This document shows positions 1 to 9,290 of a stretch of DNA of 64,000 bases, in pieces. This DNA comes from Candidatus Woesearchaeota archaeon (GTDB lineage: Archaea; Nanobdellota; Nanobdellia; Woesearchaeales; DSVV01): positions 1 through 64,000 of the forward strand of contig JABHXF010000003.1 of the NCBI GenBank assembly GCA_018657385.1, given 5' to 3'. The position numbers were made by a program, and so were the translations under genes. The notes beneath the pieces are model-generated. The model searched no databases and was not told where the DNA came from. It saw only the letters and a program-made list of their open reading frames with translations. How positions within the stretch are numbered: position 1 is the first letter of the stretch; each line of letters starts with the position of its first letter.

Positions 1-9
1 CATAGTTGC

Positions 10-332
10 TGTTATATCCCCCGACTGGAGATTTTTAACGACCGAAGGGAGTATAAAATCGTAGGGAGAGCGCAGCGTGGTCAAGGTTTAAATTCCCAAA
101 GGGAATATTAAACCGCAGAAGTCTCTAATTTTCCTGAGGACAGGGGCTTGGCGTAGTTTTCACTAACTGTATTTAGATTTAATAACTGCTTTAGCAGACT
201 ATAGTTTAGGGGGAGTTCTTGAGCCGAAGGCTCTTTCAGTTTAGTACATTAAGGGGGAGTTCCGTTTTATCTTTTGAGCGTAGCGTTACTTTGAAAACAA
301 GAAGAAAGGGGCGAGAAAATTGTAGTTTTTAG
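10..332. repeat. Left arm of mosaic inverted repeat flanking the R-M-like island
   Basis: This noncoding stretch shares colinear blocks, in inverted orientation, with 9011-9290: GTTATATCC, CTCTAATTTTCCT, GGGGCTTGG, TTTTCACTAACTGTA, GGGGGAGTTCT, GGGAGTTCC and GGGGCGAGAAAA. Spacers between the blocks have diverged. It also holds a strong hairpin at 85-114 (GGTTTAA..ATTCCC-aaa-GGGAAT..TTAAACC). G-runs here are unlike the rest of the window. I read it as one end of an acquired island. No protein-coding gene is visible in 1-422. Confidence 0.6.
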
Positions 333-357
333 TGTGTTAGGAAATTGTAGTTGCAGA

Positions 358-383
358 AACACATAAATTTATAAATATGTGTT
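358..383. promoter_or_regulatory. Palindromic operator over TATA box of island operon
   Basis: AACACATA and TATGTGTT form an inverted repeat with a 10-bp spacer that contains the TATA-like TTTATAAATA. It lies about 40 bp before the small RHH gene. A protein bound here would block TATA-box recognition, so autoregulation by that RHH protein is plausible (inference). The same half-sites recur at 9288-9295 and 9350-9357. Confidence 0.5.
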
Positions 384-422
384 GATATTTGTTTATTTAG
401 TTTGTTTTTATAAGGGGCGAGA

Positions 423-578
423 ATGGAAGAAAGTAAGAATATCACATTGAAAGTTAATATTAAGTTATATGATAAGTATAGAGAACTCTGTAAACATGAA
501 GGTTGGATTGTCTCTCGTCAGTTTGAAAAGTTAATGGAAGAAGAGTTAAAGAAGAGGGGGCGAGAAAATGTCAAATAA
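423..578 (+). CDS. Small ribbon-helix-helix-like regulator (51 aa)
   Basis: A 51-residue ORF starts at ATG 423, directly after the purine motif GGGGCGAGAA. The N-terminal strand ITLKVNIKLY is followed by two predicted helices ending KLMEEELKKRG, which is the usual strand-helix-helix layout of CopG/MetJ-type repressors. Its last 11 bases overlap the start of the PLD-helicase gene, so the two are probably translationally coupled. A palindrome overlaps the TATA box upstream. I infer a controller role for the restriction-modification-like operon, similar in position to C proteins of bacterial systems. The length is short but sufficient for an RHH dimer subunit. Confidence 0.6.
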   Translation: MEESKNITLKVNIKLYDKYRELCKHEGWIVSRQFEKLMEEELKKRGRENVK

Positions 579-3500
579 CGATTTAACTTTTATAACAAAC
601 GAGAATGGACAGAGTTTATTAAATCGTTTCAACACTCTTACTAAAGGTACTAAATTTTTTGATTGTTTAGTGGGTTATTTTTATTCTAGTGGTTTTCATG
701 CGATGTATAAATCTTTAGAAAGTACAGAAAAGATTAGAATTCTTATTGGGATTAGCACTAACAAAGAAACATATGACTTAATTAAAGAATCTGAAAATCA
801 AGAAGAATTAGGTTTTTCCAGCAAAGAGGCTAAAGTTCATTTTGCAGATAAACTTGTGGAAGAATTTAATCACTCTAAAGATTCTAAAGAAGTTCAAGAA
901 GGGGCACTAAAGTTTATAGAATGGTTAATATCAAAAAAGTTAGAAATAAAAGTTTATCCTGCCGATAGAATTCATGCGAAACTTTATATCATGACCTCTA
1001 GTGGTGGTGGATTTGGCGATAAAGGAAGAGTAATAACTGGTTCTAGTAATTTTACAAAAGCCGGATTAAGCGATAATTTAGAATTTAATGTTGAATTAAA
1101 AGATAGTAGAGATTATGATTATGCAATTACAAAATTTAATGAGTTATGGGCAAATGCAACTGATGTTTCAGATAAATATGTTGAAACCATCAAGAATAAG
1201 ACTTGGTTAAATGATGAAATTACTCCCTACGAACTATTCTTAAAATTCATTTATGAATTTCTTAAAGAAAAGATTCAACTTGATCAACAAGAAATTAAGA
1301 ATGAATACAAACCAGAAAATTTTATGGAATTAGAATATCAAAAAGATGCAGTTAGAGATGCAGGACAAATATTAAATGAATTTGGTGGCGTATTTATTTC
1401 AGATGTAGTTGGTTTAGGAAAAACATTTATGACTACAATGCTCGCTCAACAACTGGAAGGTGGAACATTAGTTCTTGCACCACCAATTCTCATAAGTAAG
1501 AATAATCCTGGTTCTTGGAGGAACGCATTTTTTGATTTTGGTGTAAATAGGGCTGAATTTCAATCAATTGGTAAACTTGATCAAGTGCTTAAGCAAGGTA
1601 CTGATAGATATCAAAATGTCATTATTGATGAAGCTCATCGTTTCAGAACAGAAACAACTCAAATGTATGAAAAGCTATACAAAATATGTCGTGGAAAAAA
1701 GGTAATCCTTGTTACTGCTACTCCATTAAACAACACTCCAATAGATATTTTGGCTCAAATAAAATTATTCCAAAATGCACATAAATCAACACTTCCAAAT
1801 CCAAGAGTTCTTGACTTAGAGAAATATTTCAAACTTCTTCAGAATAAATTAAAAAATCTTCATAGACAAGAGAATAAAAAAGAATATTTAGAAGTAGTTA
1901 AAGAAAATGCTAAAGATATAAGAGAGAATGTATTAAAACATCTGATGGTAAGAAGAACAAGAACAATCATAGATAAATATTATAAAAAAGACTTAGCAAA
2001 TCAAGGGTTAAAATTTCCAACTGTTAAAGATCCAGAAGGAATAATTTATCAATTTTCAAAGGAAACTGATTCTATCTTTAATGAAACTCTTGAATTGGTT
2101 GCACATAAATTCAAATATTCTCGTTATACTCCATTGCTTTACCTAGTTGAAGAACTTCCAGAGAACCAACAGACACCACAAAAAAACATGGGAAAATGGA
2201 TGAAAATATTACTATTAAAAAGACTTGAAAGTAGTTTTTATGCGTTCAAAAAATCTATTTCAAGATTTATTTATTCTTATGAAAGATTTTTAGAAGAATA
2301 CGAAAAAGGTTACGTTTACATTAGTGAAAAATACACTTCAAAGGTATTTGAGTTATTAGATGATGAAGAAGTTGATGCTGTTGAAAAGTTGATTGAACAG
2401 GATAGGGCTAAAAAAATTGAGTCTAAGAAATTTAGTAAAGATTTTATAGACGATTTAAAGTCAGATCTCAAAATATTAAAACACATTGATGGAATGTGGA
2501 AAAAAGTTGATAACGACCCAAAATTAGAGACATTTGTTAAATTTCTTAATAGTAAAAAGCACTTAAAAGAGAATAAATTAATAGTTTTTACAGAATCAAA
2601 AGAAACTGCTGAATATTTAGAAAGTAAATTAAATCCTCTTTTTAATAACAAAGTGATTTCTTATTCAAGTGTTTCAACAGAAGCTGTAAGAGAACGAATT
2701 ATTGATAATTTTGATCCTGCTTCAAAGAGCAAAAAGAGTGATGTGAGAATATTAATAAGTACCGAAGTTCTATCTGAAGGAGTAAACTTAAATCGTTCTA
2801 ATGTTGTGATTAATTATGATACTCCATGGAACCCTATCAGAATGATGCAAAGGGTTGGTAGAATTAATAGAGTTGGGAAAAATTTACCATTTGATGAAAT
2901 TTACACTTACAACTTCTTTCCAGCAGGTCCAATTGATGAAAAAATTAGTTTAATAGCAGCAGCAGAGGTTAAAATTCAATCATTTATAGAAATGCTTGGA
3001 AATGATGCGAAATTATTAACTGATGAAGATGTTAAGTCGCATGAATTATTTAGGCGATTGAATTCTAAAGAAATTCTGATGGGCGAAGAAGAAACAGATG
3101 ATCCTGAGTTAGAATGGCTCATTAAATTAAGAGAAATTAGAGATAACAATCCAAAATTATTTGAACAAATAAAGCGACTTCCTAAAAAATCAAGAACCAT
3201 TAAGAAAAATGCTTCTGAAAAAGGATTATTTACATTTTTTAGAAAAGGAAAACTAAGAAAATTGTATCATAATAATGGGGTTCTTATCAATGAGATTGAT
3301 TTTGAAGAAGCAATAAAATTATTGAAAGCAGAAGAGTCTAAAAAACAGAAAAGTGTTTTTACAGCAGAATTTTATAAACTTCTTGAAGAAAACACAACAG
3401 AATTTAAGAATTTTTTTATCAGTGAAGATATTTCTCAAACGGGGGGAAGTAAAGGACATGAAGGTAAATTAAAGAAGATCATCAAAGCGATGTTAAAGAA

Positions 3501-3765
3501 ACCAGATGGGCTAACTGATGAAGATGAGGATTATCTACAAAAAATTCTTAATATAATTCAAGATGGAGCAATACCAAAAGAAACACTTAAGAGAATTAAT
3601 AATTCTCTTAAAAAGGTAGAAATAAACAATTTAAAGATTCTTACAAAAATAAAAACAATTGTTCCAGACAATTCCGAATTATTCAAAGAAGCTTACGCAA
3701 GTTTTGCGGGGAATGTTGAAGGTCCAAGAGAAGTAATATTATCGGAGATGTTTCTAAATGAATGA
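568..3765 (+). CDS. PLD-nuclease/SNF2-type helicase fusion, restriction subunit candidate
   Basis: A 1065-residue fusion. The N-terminus is a phospholipase D-type nuclease domain with one HKD half-site (HAKLY near residue 136, GSSNFT near 158); such domains normally dimerise to make the active site. A superfamily 2 helicase follows: Walker A GLGKT near 282, DEAH near 354, TATPLNN near 383, and C-terminal motifs STEVLSEG near 730 and QRVGRINR near 760. The layout matches SNF2/HepA-like translocases of defence systems such as DISARM and type I-like restriction. The stop overlaps the methylase start by 8 nt, showing one operon. I infer ATP-dependent DNA translocation and cleavage of unmodified DNA. 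The system subtype cannot be fixed from sequence alone. Confidence 0.85.
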   Translation: MSNNDLTFITNENGQSLLNRFNTLTKGTKFFDCLVGYFYSSGFHAMYKSLESTEKIRILIGISTNKETYDLIKESENQEELGFSSKEAKVHFADKLVEEFNHSKDSKEVQEGALKFIEWLISKKLEIKVYPADRIHAKLYIMTSSGGGFGDKGRVITGSSNFTKAGLSDNLEFNVELKDSRDYDYAITKFNELWANATDVSDKYVETIKNKTWLNDEITPYELFLKFIYEFLKEKIQLDQQEIKNEYKPENFMELEYQKDAVRDAGQILNEFGGVFISDVVGLGKTFMTTMLAQQLEGGTLVLAPPILISKNNPGSWRNAFFDFGVNRAEFQSIGKLDQVLKQGTDRYQNVIIDEAHRFRTETTQMYEKLYKICRGKKVILVTATPLNNTPIDILAQIKLFQNAHKSTLPNPRVLDLEKYFKLLQNKLKNLHRQENKKEYLEVVKENAKDIRENVLKHLMVRRTRTIIDKYYKKDLANQGLKFPTVKDPEGIIYQFSKETDSIFNETLELVAHKFKYSRYTPLLYLVEELPENQQTPQKNMGKWMKILLLKRLESSFYAFKKSISRFIYSYERFLEEYEKGYVYISEKYTSKVFELLDDEEVDAVEKLIEQDRAKKIESKKFSKDFIDDLKSDLKILKHIDGMWKKVDNDPKLETFVKFLNSKKHLKENKLIVFTESKETAEYLESKLNPLFNNKVISYSSVSTEAVRERIIDNFDPASKSKKSDVRILISTEVLSEGVNLNRSNVVINYDTPWNPIRMMQRVGRINRVGKNLPFDEIYTYNFFPAGPIDEKISLIAAAEVKIQSFIEMLGNDAKLLTDEDVKSHELFRRLNSKEILMGEEETDDPELEWLIKLREIRDNNPKLFEQIKRLPKKSRTIKKNASEKGLFTFFRKGKLRKLYHNNGVLINEIDFEEAIKLLKAEESKKQKSVFTAEFYKLLEENTTEFKNFFISEDISQTGGSKGHEGKLKKIIKAMLKKPDGLTDEDEDYLQKILNIIQDGAIPKETLKRINNSLKKVEINNLKILTKIKTIVPDNSELFKEAYASFAGNVEGPREVILSEMFLNE

Positions 3766-6700
3766 AAAACAAGCTAAGGAGTTATTAGATTATACATTTA
3801 ATAAAGAATTTGATTTTGTTAATTTTTCCAATCTTTTGAAAGAATTACTGAATACTTCCAATCTTTACAAGCAAGATAAAACACAATTTATTGATAAACA
3901 GTTTAAAAATTATATATTAAATGTTATCAAACTAGGACAATATAAAGATGTAAGTAATAAATCCGTAGAAATTCTTGCGGTTAAACTAGCAACTCATTCT
4001 TCTTTAGATAGAGCAAGAACTATGCAGAGAAATTTTATTTCAACATGGTTATCAAAAAATTCAAATGAACCTGTTGGAGCTCTCGTTGCTTTTTATAGCG
4101 ATGAAAAAGATTGGAGATTTTCTTTTGTAAAATTAGAATATAATTTAATGAAAGATCAAAAAGGAAATCTAAAAGCACAAAAAGAACAAACTCCTGCTAA
4201 AAGATATTCTTTCCTTGTTGGGCCAAACGAACCTAATCATACTTGTAAAAGTCAATTTGTTCATCTGTTAGTTGATGATCATGATCCAACACTTAAGGAA
4301 ATAGAAAAAGCATTTGGTATTGAAAAAGTAACTAAAGAGTTCTTTGAGAATTATCAGAAAAGATACTGGGATTTAAGAGATTCTCTAGAGAGAGTAATAA
4401 AGAGAGATGCTAATGTCAAAGAAGAGTTTATGAGAATAGTTCAAAACGATGAAGAAGAACTTAAAAATTTTGTTGTTGAGTTCTCAAAAAAACTCTTAGG
4501 ACAAATAGTTTTTCTTTATTTTTTACAAAAAAAAGGTTGGTTAGGGGTTGGGATTTACGATAAATGGGGAACTGGACCAAAAGATTTTATGAGACGGTTA
4601 TTTGGTGGCGGAAAACAAAATTATAAACCATTAGTGAAGTATGATAACTTTTTCAATGATATCTTAGAACCATTATTTTATGATACTTTGGCAAGGAAAA
4701 GGGATGGGGATTATTGTAAATTTGGAAATGTTGCATTTAAGATTCCATTTCTTAATGGGGGATTATTTGAGCCATTAGATGGATATAAGTGGGAAGCAAC
4801 GGACATAACCATTGATGATAATATCTTTAAAGATATTTTAAATACATTTGATGAGTTTAACTTCACAGTTAAAGAAGATGAACCATTAGAAAAGGAAGTT
4901 GCGGTAGACCCAGAAATGCTTGGGAAAGTCTTTGAGAATCTTCTTGATGTTAGTGATAGAAAATCAAAAGGAGCGTTTTATACTCCTCGTGAGATTGTTC
5001 ATTATATGTGTCAACAATCTTTAATCAATTATTTAGAAACAAATACTTCTATATCACGAGAAGATATTGAAATATTTATTGAGATGGGAGATATTACAAC
5101 ATCCAATGATGAACGAATATTAATTCAGATTAAAGAAAAACAAGAAAAAGTTTCAAAAGGAATTATTTCTAGTGCCATTTTTGCTAAAGAAGTAGAAGAG
5201 TTATCTAATCAACTTAATCTCCCTAAATCAATCGTTCAAAATAAAGAACCAATTGATAAACTATTGAAAGATATTAAAGTAGTTGACCCTGCTGTTGGTT
5301 CTGGTGCTTTCCCTATGGGAATGATGAACGAGATAGTAAACGCTCGTTCTATCCTCTCTTTATTCTTCTCTGAAGAAAGAAATGTTTATGACATAAAGAG
5401 AGAATGTATAGAGAACTCTCTTTATGGGGTAGATATTATGCCCTCTGCGGTTGATATTTGTCAATTAAGATTTTGGTTGTCTTTAATTGTTGATGAGGAA
5501 GATAAAGATAAAGTAAAACCTCTTCCAAACTTAGATAATAAAATTATGTGTGGAAATTCTTTATTAGAAGAATTTGAAGGAGTTAAACTTTTTGATGAAA
5601 GTTTACTTGGTGAAGAAGTTAAGGATATAAGACCAGAATTAGTAAGAATTGATAATGAGATTAAAGAATTAAATCTTAAGATTGGTCAAATTATTACAGG
5701 TAAGATTAAAGGTGATTATAAAGAATTAAAGAAGGACGTTCAGAAAAAAGAACGTGAGAAAAAGAAATTGTTAGAAAAGCCTAATGAGGAAAGAAACACC
5801 ACTCTTGATAATATTGGAAATGTTAAAAGAAATGAAGCTAAAATCAAGTTAAGAAAATTTGAAGCAAAGCAAAAAGAATTCTTCAATTCATTTGATAGAG
5901 ATACGAAAACAAGATTGAAAAAAGAGATGGATCAATTAGAGTGGGAACTTATCAAAGTAACATTAGAAGAGCAAGGAAATGCAGAAGCATTGGGAAAACT
6001 TGATAAGATTATGCAAAGTAAGAGTAAACCATTCTTTTTATGGAAACTAAAATTTGCAGAAGTATTCCAGAGAAAGAATCCAGGATTTGATGTTGTTATA
6101 GCTAATCCTCCGTATGTTGAATTCAAAAATCTTGATAAAGATCAAAAAAACCTTTTAGAAAAAGTATATTCTTCAACTACTGGAAAATATGATCTCTATA
6201 TTCCATTTATTGAAAAATCTATTTCTCATTTGTCATGTCAAAAGGGATTTATTACTTTTATTTGTCCGACTAGATTTTTAAAAAGGGATTATGGTAAGGG
6301 GATTAGATTATTTATTAAAAATAATGCTAAAGTATTTGAAATTGTTAATTTCACGGATTATCAGGTTTTTTCTGAAGCTATGACCTATACTGGGATTTTT
6401 TCATTCATAAATGATTATGAGCCAAATTCAGAGATAATCTATAAGAAGGTAAAGAATAATGCTATTGTTAACAAAGATATTATTACTAGATTATTACATT
6501 CTAAAAAAGATAACGATTTAATTGAAGTAATCAATTCTACAATGAAAGATTTGGGTGATGCACAATGGTTTTTTCACAATAAAAAAAATGCTTTAATTAT
6601 CAACAAAATGGTTGATAATTCTGCTACTCTCCGTTCAATAAGTGAAGGAATTTATCAGGGGATCGCTACTGGAAAAGATGGTGTTTTTGTTATAAAAGAA

Positions 6701-7429
6701 TCTGAAATACATAAAAATGGATATGAAATGCCCATATTACAAAAATTCTTAAAAGGTAAAGATGTGGATAAGTATCTGCTCAAATGGTCAAAAAATTATG
6801 TAATTTATCCCTATGATGAAAATGGAAAAGTGATTTCAGAGAATATATTAAAACAAAATTATCCTAATATTTATTCTTATTTAATCAGTCAAAAAAATAA
6901 TCTTTCAGGAAGAGGTTATTTTGATAAATCACCAAAGAGATGGTTTGAACTTTGGAACCAACGTTCATTAAATAGATTCAAACAAACTAAATTGCTAACA
7001 TTAGATAATGCTAAAAAAAATAGTTTTGCTTTAGATGAATTAGGATTTACAGGTTCTACAACTGTATATTCAATAATTCTTAAAGATAAAAGTAAAGAAA
7101 ATTACAAATATATTCTTGCACTTCTTAATTCAAAACTAATGAATTATTATCATAAGAATACCACAATACCACAAGCCGGTGGTTTTTTTAGATATCAGGC
7201 AATATTTATTGAAAATTTTCCCATTAAATTTAATGATCAAAAACATAATATTGTTGAGGTTGTAGACAGAATAATTACAATCACAAAAAGTGCAGATTAT
7301 TTAAATAATATGGATGAGCAAAATCATGTGAAAAGTTTAGAAAAACAAATTAATAAGTTAGTTTACAAAACTTATGAGTTGACTGACAAAGAAATTGAGA
7401 CAATTGAAAAATATACCAAAAATGAGTAA
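3758..7429 (+). CDS. Adenine-specific DNA methyltransferase with TaqI-like specificity region
   Basis: A 1223-residue N6-adenine methylase of the Eco57I/PglX type. GAFYTP near residue 405 is the typical entry to the methylase fold. SAM-binding motif I is DPAVGSGAF near 509, and catalytic motif IV is ANPPY near 781. A charged, probably coiled-coil insert of about 120 residues lies between motifs I and IV. The C-terminal third resembles TaqI-type target recognition (KFLKGKDVDKY, a late NSKLMNYY). There is no obvious nuclease motif, so cleavage probably falls to the PLD-helicase partner with which it overlaps by 8 nt. It likely provides host DNA protection. BREX PglX is an alternative family assignment, but no other BREX genes are present. 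Confidence 0.88.
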   Translation: MNEKQAKELLDYTFNKEFDFVNFSNLLKELLNTSNLYKQDKTQFIDKQFKNYILNVIKLGQYKDVSNKSVEILAVKLATHSSLDRARTMQRNFISTWLSKNSNEPVGALVAFYSDEKDWRFSFVKLEYNLMKDQKGNLKAQKEQTPAKRYSFLVGPNEPNHTCKSQFVHLLVDDHDPTLKEIEKAFGIEKVTKEFFENYQKRYWDLRDSLERVIKRDANVKEEFMRIVQNDEEELKNFVVEFSKKLLGQIVFLYFLQKKGWLGVGIYDKWGTGPKDFMRRLFGGGKQNYKPLVKYDNFFNDILEPLFYDTLARKRDGDYCKFGNVAFKIPFLNGGLFEPLDGYKWEATDITIDDNIFKDILNTFDEFNFTVKEDEPLEKEVAVDPEMLGKVFENLLDVSDRKSKGAFYTPREIVHYMCQQSLINYLETNTSISREDIEIFIEMGDITTSNDERILIQIKEKQEKVSKGIISSAIFAKEVEELSNQLNLPKSIVQNKEPIDKLLKDIKVVDPAVGSGAFPMGMMNEIVNARSILSLFFSEERNVYDIKRECIENSLYGVDIMPSAVDICQLRFWLSLIVDEEDKDKVKPLPNLDNKIMCGNSLLEEFEGVKLFDESLLGEEVKDIRPELVRIDNEIKELNLKIGQIITGKIKGDYKELKKDVQKKEREKKKLLEKPNEERNTTLDNIGNVKRNEAKIKLRKFEAKQKEFFNSFDRDTKTRLKKEMDQLEWELIKVTLEEQGNAEALGKLDKIMQSKSKPFFLWKLKFAEVFQRKNPGFDVVIANPPYVEFKNLDKDQKNLLEKVYSSTTGKYDLYIPFIEKSISHLSCQKGFITFICPTRFLKRDYGKGIRLFIKNNAKVFEIVNFTDYQVFSEAMTYTGIFSFINDYEPNSEIIYKKVKNNAIVNKDIITRLLHSKKDNDLIEVINSTMKDLGDAQWFFHNKKNALIINKMVDNSATLRSISEGIYQGIATGKDGVFVIKESEIHKNGYEMPILQKFLKGKDVDKYLLKWSKNYVIYPYDENGKVISENILKQNYPNIYSYLISQKNNLSGRGYFDKSPKRWFELWNQRSLNRFKQTKLLTLDNAKKNSFALDELGFTGSTTVYSIILKDKSKENYKYILALLNSKLMNYYHKNTTIPQAGGFFRYQAIFIENFPIKFNDQKHNIVEVVDRIITITKSADYLNNMDEQNHVKSLEKQINKLVYKTYELTDKEIETIEKYTKNE

Positions 7430-7862
7430 AAAAAATATTTTAGATATTAAAGGAATTTGTTTTTCGGCAATTCCAGAACACATTGAAAGAATCTTCAAAA
7501 AGAAGGACATATTATTTCCAAAAATATTAGTCCATGATTCTTTGCCTCTTTATTGTATAGCTGGTCAAAAGTTTTTTTTCTATAAATCTCACTCCAAAAA
7601 AGAAATTGTAGGAGAAGGAACCATTAAAAGTTTATCAATGCTAACTTATAATCAATTCCTATCAAAATTAAGTGATTCTTTTATTACGAAAAAAGAATTA
7701 GAGAATTATGTTAATAACAGATATGATAAGAGAATTATTTCGTTTAAGATATCTAATCTATTTTATTATAAAAAACCAATTAAACTAGATTATTATATAA
7801 CTATGGGAGGGAAATATATTACTAATAAAGAGTATTATAAATGGTTTCATAAAAATAAGTAA
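7422..7862 (+). CDS. DUF365 (PUA-like fold) protein
   Basis: A protein of 146 residues. I chose the ATG at 7422, which overlaps the methylase stop in ATGAGTAA; an in-frame ATG at 7395 would add nine residues inside the methylase gene. The pattern IPEHIERIF..KKDILFPK, then KFFFYKSHSKKEIVGEG, then KKELENY, and the ending YYITMGGKYIT matches the archaeal DUF365 family as I know it. DUF365 is related to ASCH/PUA-like folds, which often recognise RNA or modified bases. Here the gene is a fourth member of the restriction-modification-like operon. Recognition of modified DNA or RNA is a reasonable guess, but no catalytic residues are evident. Confidence 0.7.
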   Translation: MSKKNILDIKGICFSAIPEHIERIFKKKDILFPKILVHDSLPLYCIAGQKFFFYKSHSKKEIVGEGTIKSLSMLTYNQFLSKLSDSFITKKELENYVNNRYDKRIISFKISNLFYYKKPIKLDYYITMGGKYITNKEYYKWFHKNK

Positions 7863-8222
7863 ATGGCATCATATGGTTTTAAAATAATGAAAGGGGATCA
7901 TCCTGGAGATTTGCACGTTCATGTATATTATAATGCTAAAAGTGGATATGGAAAGCAATTAGGCAAGTATAGGATTCCATCTTTAGAACCATTACCTGGA
8001 ACAAAACAAAAATTAAATGAATCTGAAATTAAATTTTTAAAAAATTGGCTTAATCAAGATAAGCAAATGAAAAAACTTAATGATTGTCTTAAATCAACAG
8101 TTTTTAGTTCACACGAAATAGGAAAAAGTGCAATGAGGAGAGTTAAGCAAGGCAATCTTTTAAAAGAAGGTGGTGAAACATTCATTGTAATAAAAATTCC
8201 TATTGTTGATAGAATAGAATAA
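7863..8222 (+). CDS. Small protein, weakly DUF4160-like
   Basis: A 119-residue protein whose ATG directly abuts the previous stop codon, so it belongs to the same operon. The stretch DHPGDLHVHVYY resembles the HPPHVHV-type motif of DUF4160 proteins, which are small proteins commonly found in toxin-antitoxin-like settings. The central region (LNESEIKFLKNWL) is probably helical. The match rests on one short motif. No enzymatic residues can be named. It may be an accessory part of the island or a passenger. Confidence 0.5.
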   Translation: MASYGFKIMKGDHPGDLHVHVYYNAKSGYGKQLGKYRIPSLEPLPGTKQKLNESEIKFLKNWLNQDKQMKKLNDCLKSTVFSSHEIGKSAMRRVKQGNLLKEGGETFIVIKIPIVDRIE

Positions 8223-8289
8223 AATCACATAAAATTCAGCCCCTCAAGTTTAAGTTTATTAAAAAATAATCTTAGATGCTTCTGGTTAA

Positions 8290-8460
8290 ATTTCAATAAG
8301 AAGATTAAACGCCCAGATTCAATATTTCCATCTTTACCCTCTGGGATGGAATAAAGTTCTGAAAGGACATTTTGATTTCTTTATGAGAAAGAGAGAAATG
8401 CCTGAAGCTTCAGAAGAGTGTGGGTTTTGTAAGTGGATTAATATAAATAATAATTTTTAA
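8290..8460 (+). pseudogene. Remnant of a RecB/Cas4-type nuclease C-terminus
   Basis: An open frame of 56 codons without a plausible start codon. It translates to QIQYFHLYPLGWN, then GHFDFFMRKREMPE, then CGFCKW. This looks like the end of PD-(D/E)XK nucleases of the RecB/Cas4 group: a conserved Gln-x-x-x-Tyr segment, a strand and a terminal Cys-x-x-Cys. A stop codon lies directly upstream and the catalytic part is missing. I infer a decayed nuclease gene left in the island. It overlaps the end of the convergent minus-strand gene by four bases. Confidence 0.45.
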
Positions 8461-8948
8461 TCAGTGTTTAACTTCAAAATTCTATCAAATATTTTCTCAT
8501 TCTCTATTTCAGTTAAAAAGTTTTTCAGAAATTTGTAATTGAGTTTAGTCATTTCTTCAGGTTTTTTAAAATTAAATTTTGGTCCTCCACCCATCCATTT
8601 ATATCCTGCCCAATATTCTATATTTTTTGGATTGAAGTAAATTCTTGCCCAACATCCCTGACCACATTCTCGTGGTTCATGCGCCCATGTTCCACCAAAG
8701 ACCCATAAGTTTTTACTAGATTTATGAAAAATTCTCGCCCCCTCTTCACTCTTCAAAAATTCATCTTTCCATTCAAATAGTTTTTTACAGATTTCAATTT
8801 TCTCGCCCCTCTTAGAACTCTCGTTTTGTCTGAAAAGTTTACGTTGTTTCTTATCTTCTTGTTCTTCAGTTATATCCTGTAATTGTTCTTTTTCTTCTTG
8901 TTTCTTCTGTTTATCAAGTGCAGTTTTGAAAGATTTTGGTACGTTCAT
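8457..8948 (-). CDS. Uncharacterised protein, charged N-terminus and Trp/Gly-rich core
   Basis: A 163-residue protein on the opposite strand to the restriction-modification-like operon. The first 55 residues are Lys/Glu/Gln-rich and probably coiled coil. The rest holds aromatic and glycine-rich segments (VFGGTWAHEP, CGQGCWARIYF, WAGYKWMGGGP) suggesting a compact globular domain. I do not recognise the family. Two copies of the island motif GGGGCGAGAA fall inside this gene and are translated as part of EEGARI and KRGEKI. Its function is unknown; being inside the repeat-bounded island suggests an accessory role. Confidence 0.6.
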   Translation of the reverse strand: MNVPKSFKTALDKQKKQEEKEQLQDITEEQEDKKQRKLFRQNESSKRGEKIEICKKLFEWKDEFLKSEEGARIFHKSSKNLWVFGGTWAHEPRECGQGCWARIYFNPKNIEYWAGYKWMGGGPKFNFKKPEEMTKLNYKFLKNFLTEIENEKIFDRILKLNTD

Positions 8949-9010
8949 GCCATCTTAAAAGTTATTCTGATTTAAATATTTTATTGAACAATATATTCTT
9001 ATTGGAATAT

Positions 9011-9290
9011 TTAGTTTTCTCGCCCCCTCTCGTTTTTTTAGTTTTTAGTTTAGTTTTAGTTAGGAACTCCCTCCCGTTAAATTTAGTTTTTTAGAAAGTT
9101 AGAACTCCCCCGTTAGTTTACAGTTAGTGAAAATTTGGGAGAATGAAATGAACCGCATAGACAATGTTATAGATAGTTACGAAGTAATTGTCGTCTTTTG
9201 TCTTTTTGTCGTCTATGCGAAGCCAAGCCCCGTTAAGTGTTCAGGTTACTTTGTCGTTCCCACAAAGGAAAATTAGAGATTGGATATAAC
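9011..9290. repeat. Right arm of mosaic inverted repeat flanking the island
   Basis: This is the inverted counterpart of 10-332. In reverse complement it carries, in the same order, GTTATATCC, CTCTAATTTTCCT, GGGGCTTGG, TTTTCACTAACTGTA, GGGGGAGTTCT and GGGGCGAGAAAA. It also has an internal stem CGCATAGAC/GTCTATGCG (9154-9162 with 9211-9219) absent from the left arm. No gene is visible in 8949-9623; the space is taken by this repeat, a nested palindrome and a structured repeat element. Confidence 0.6.

Noticed and set aside
568-7429. BREX or DISARM system
   Set aside because: The methylase resembles PglX and the helicase resembles DISARM types, but none of the defining partners (BrxB/BrxC/PglZ, DrmA/DrmB) is present.
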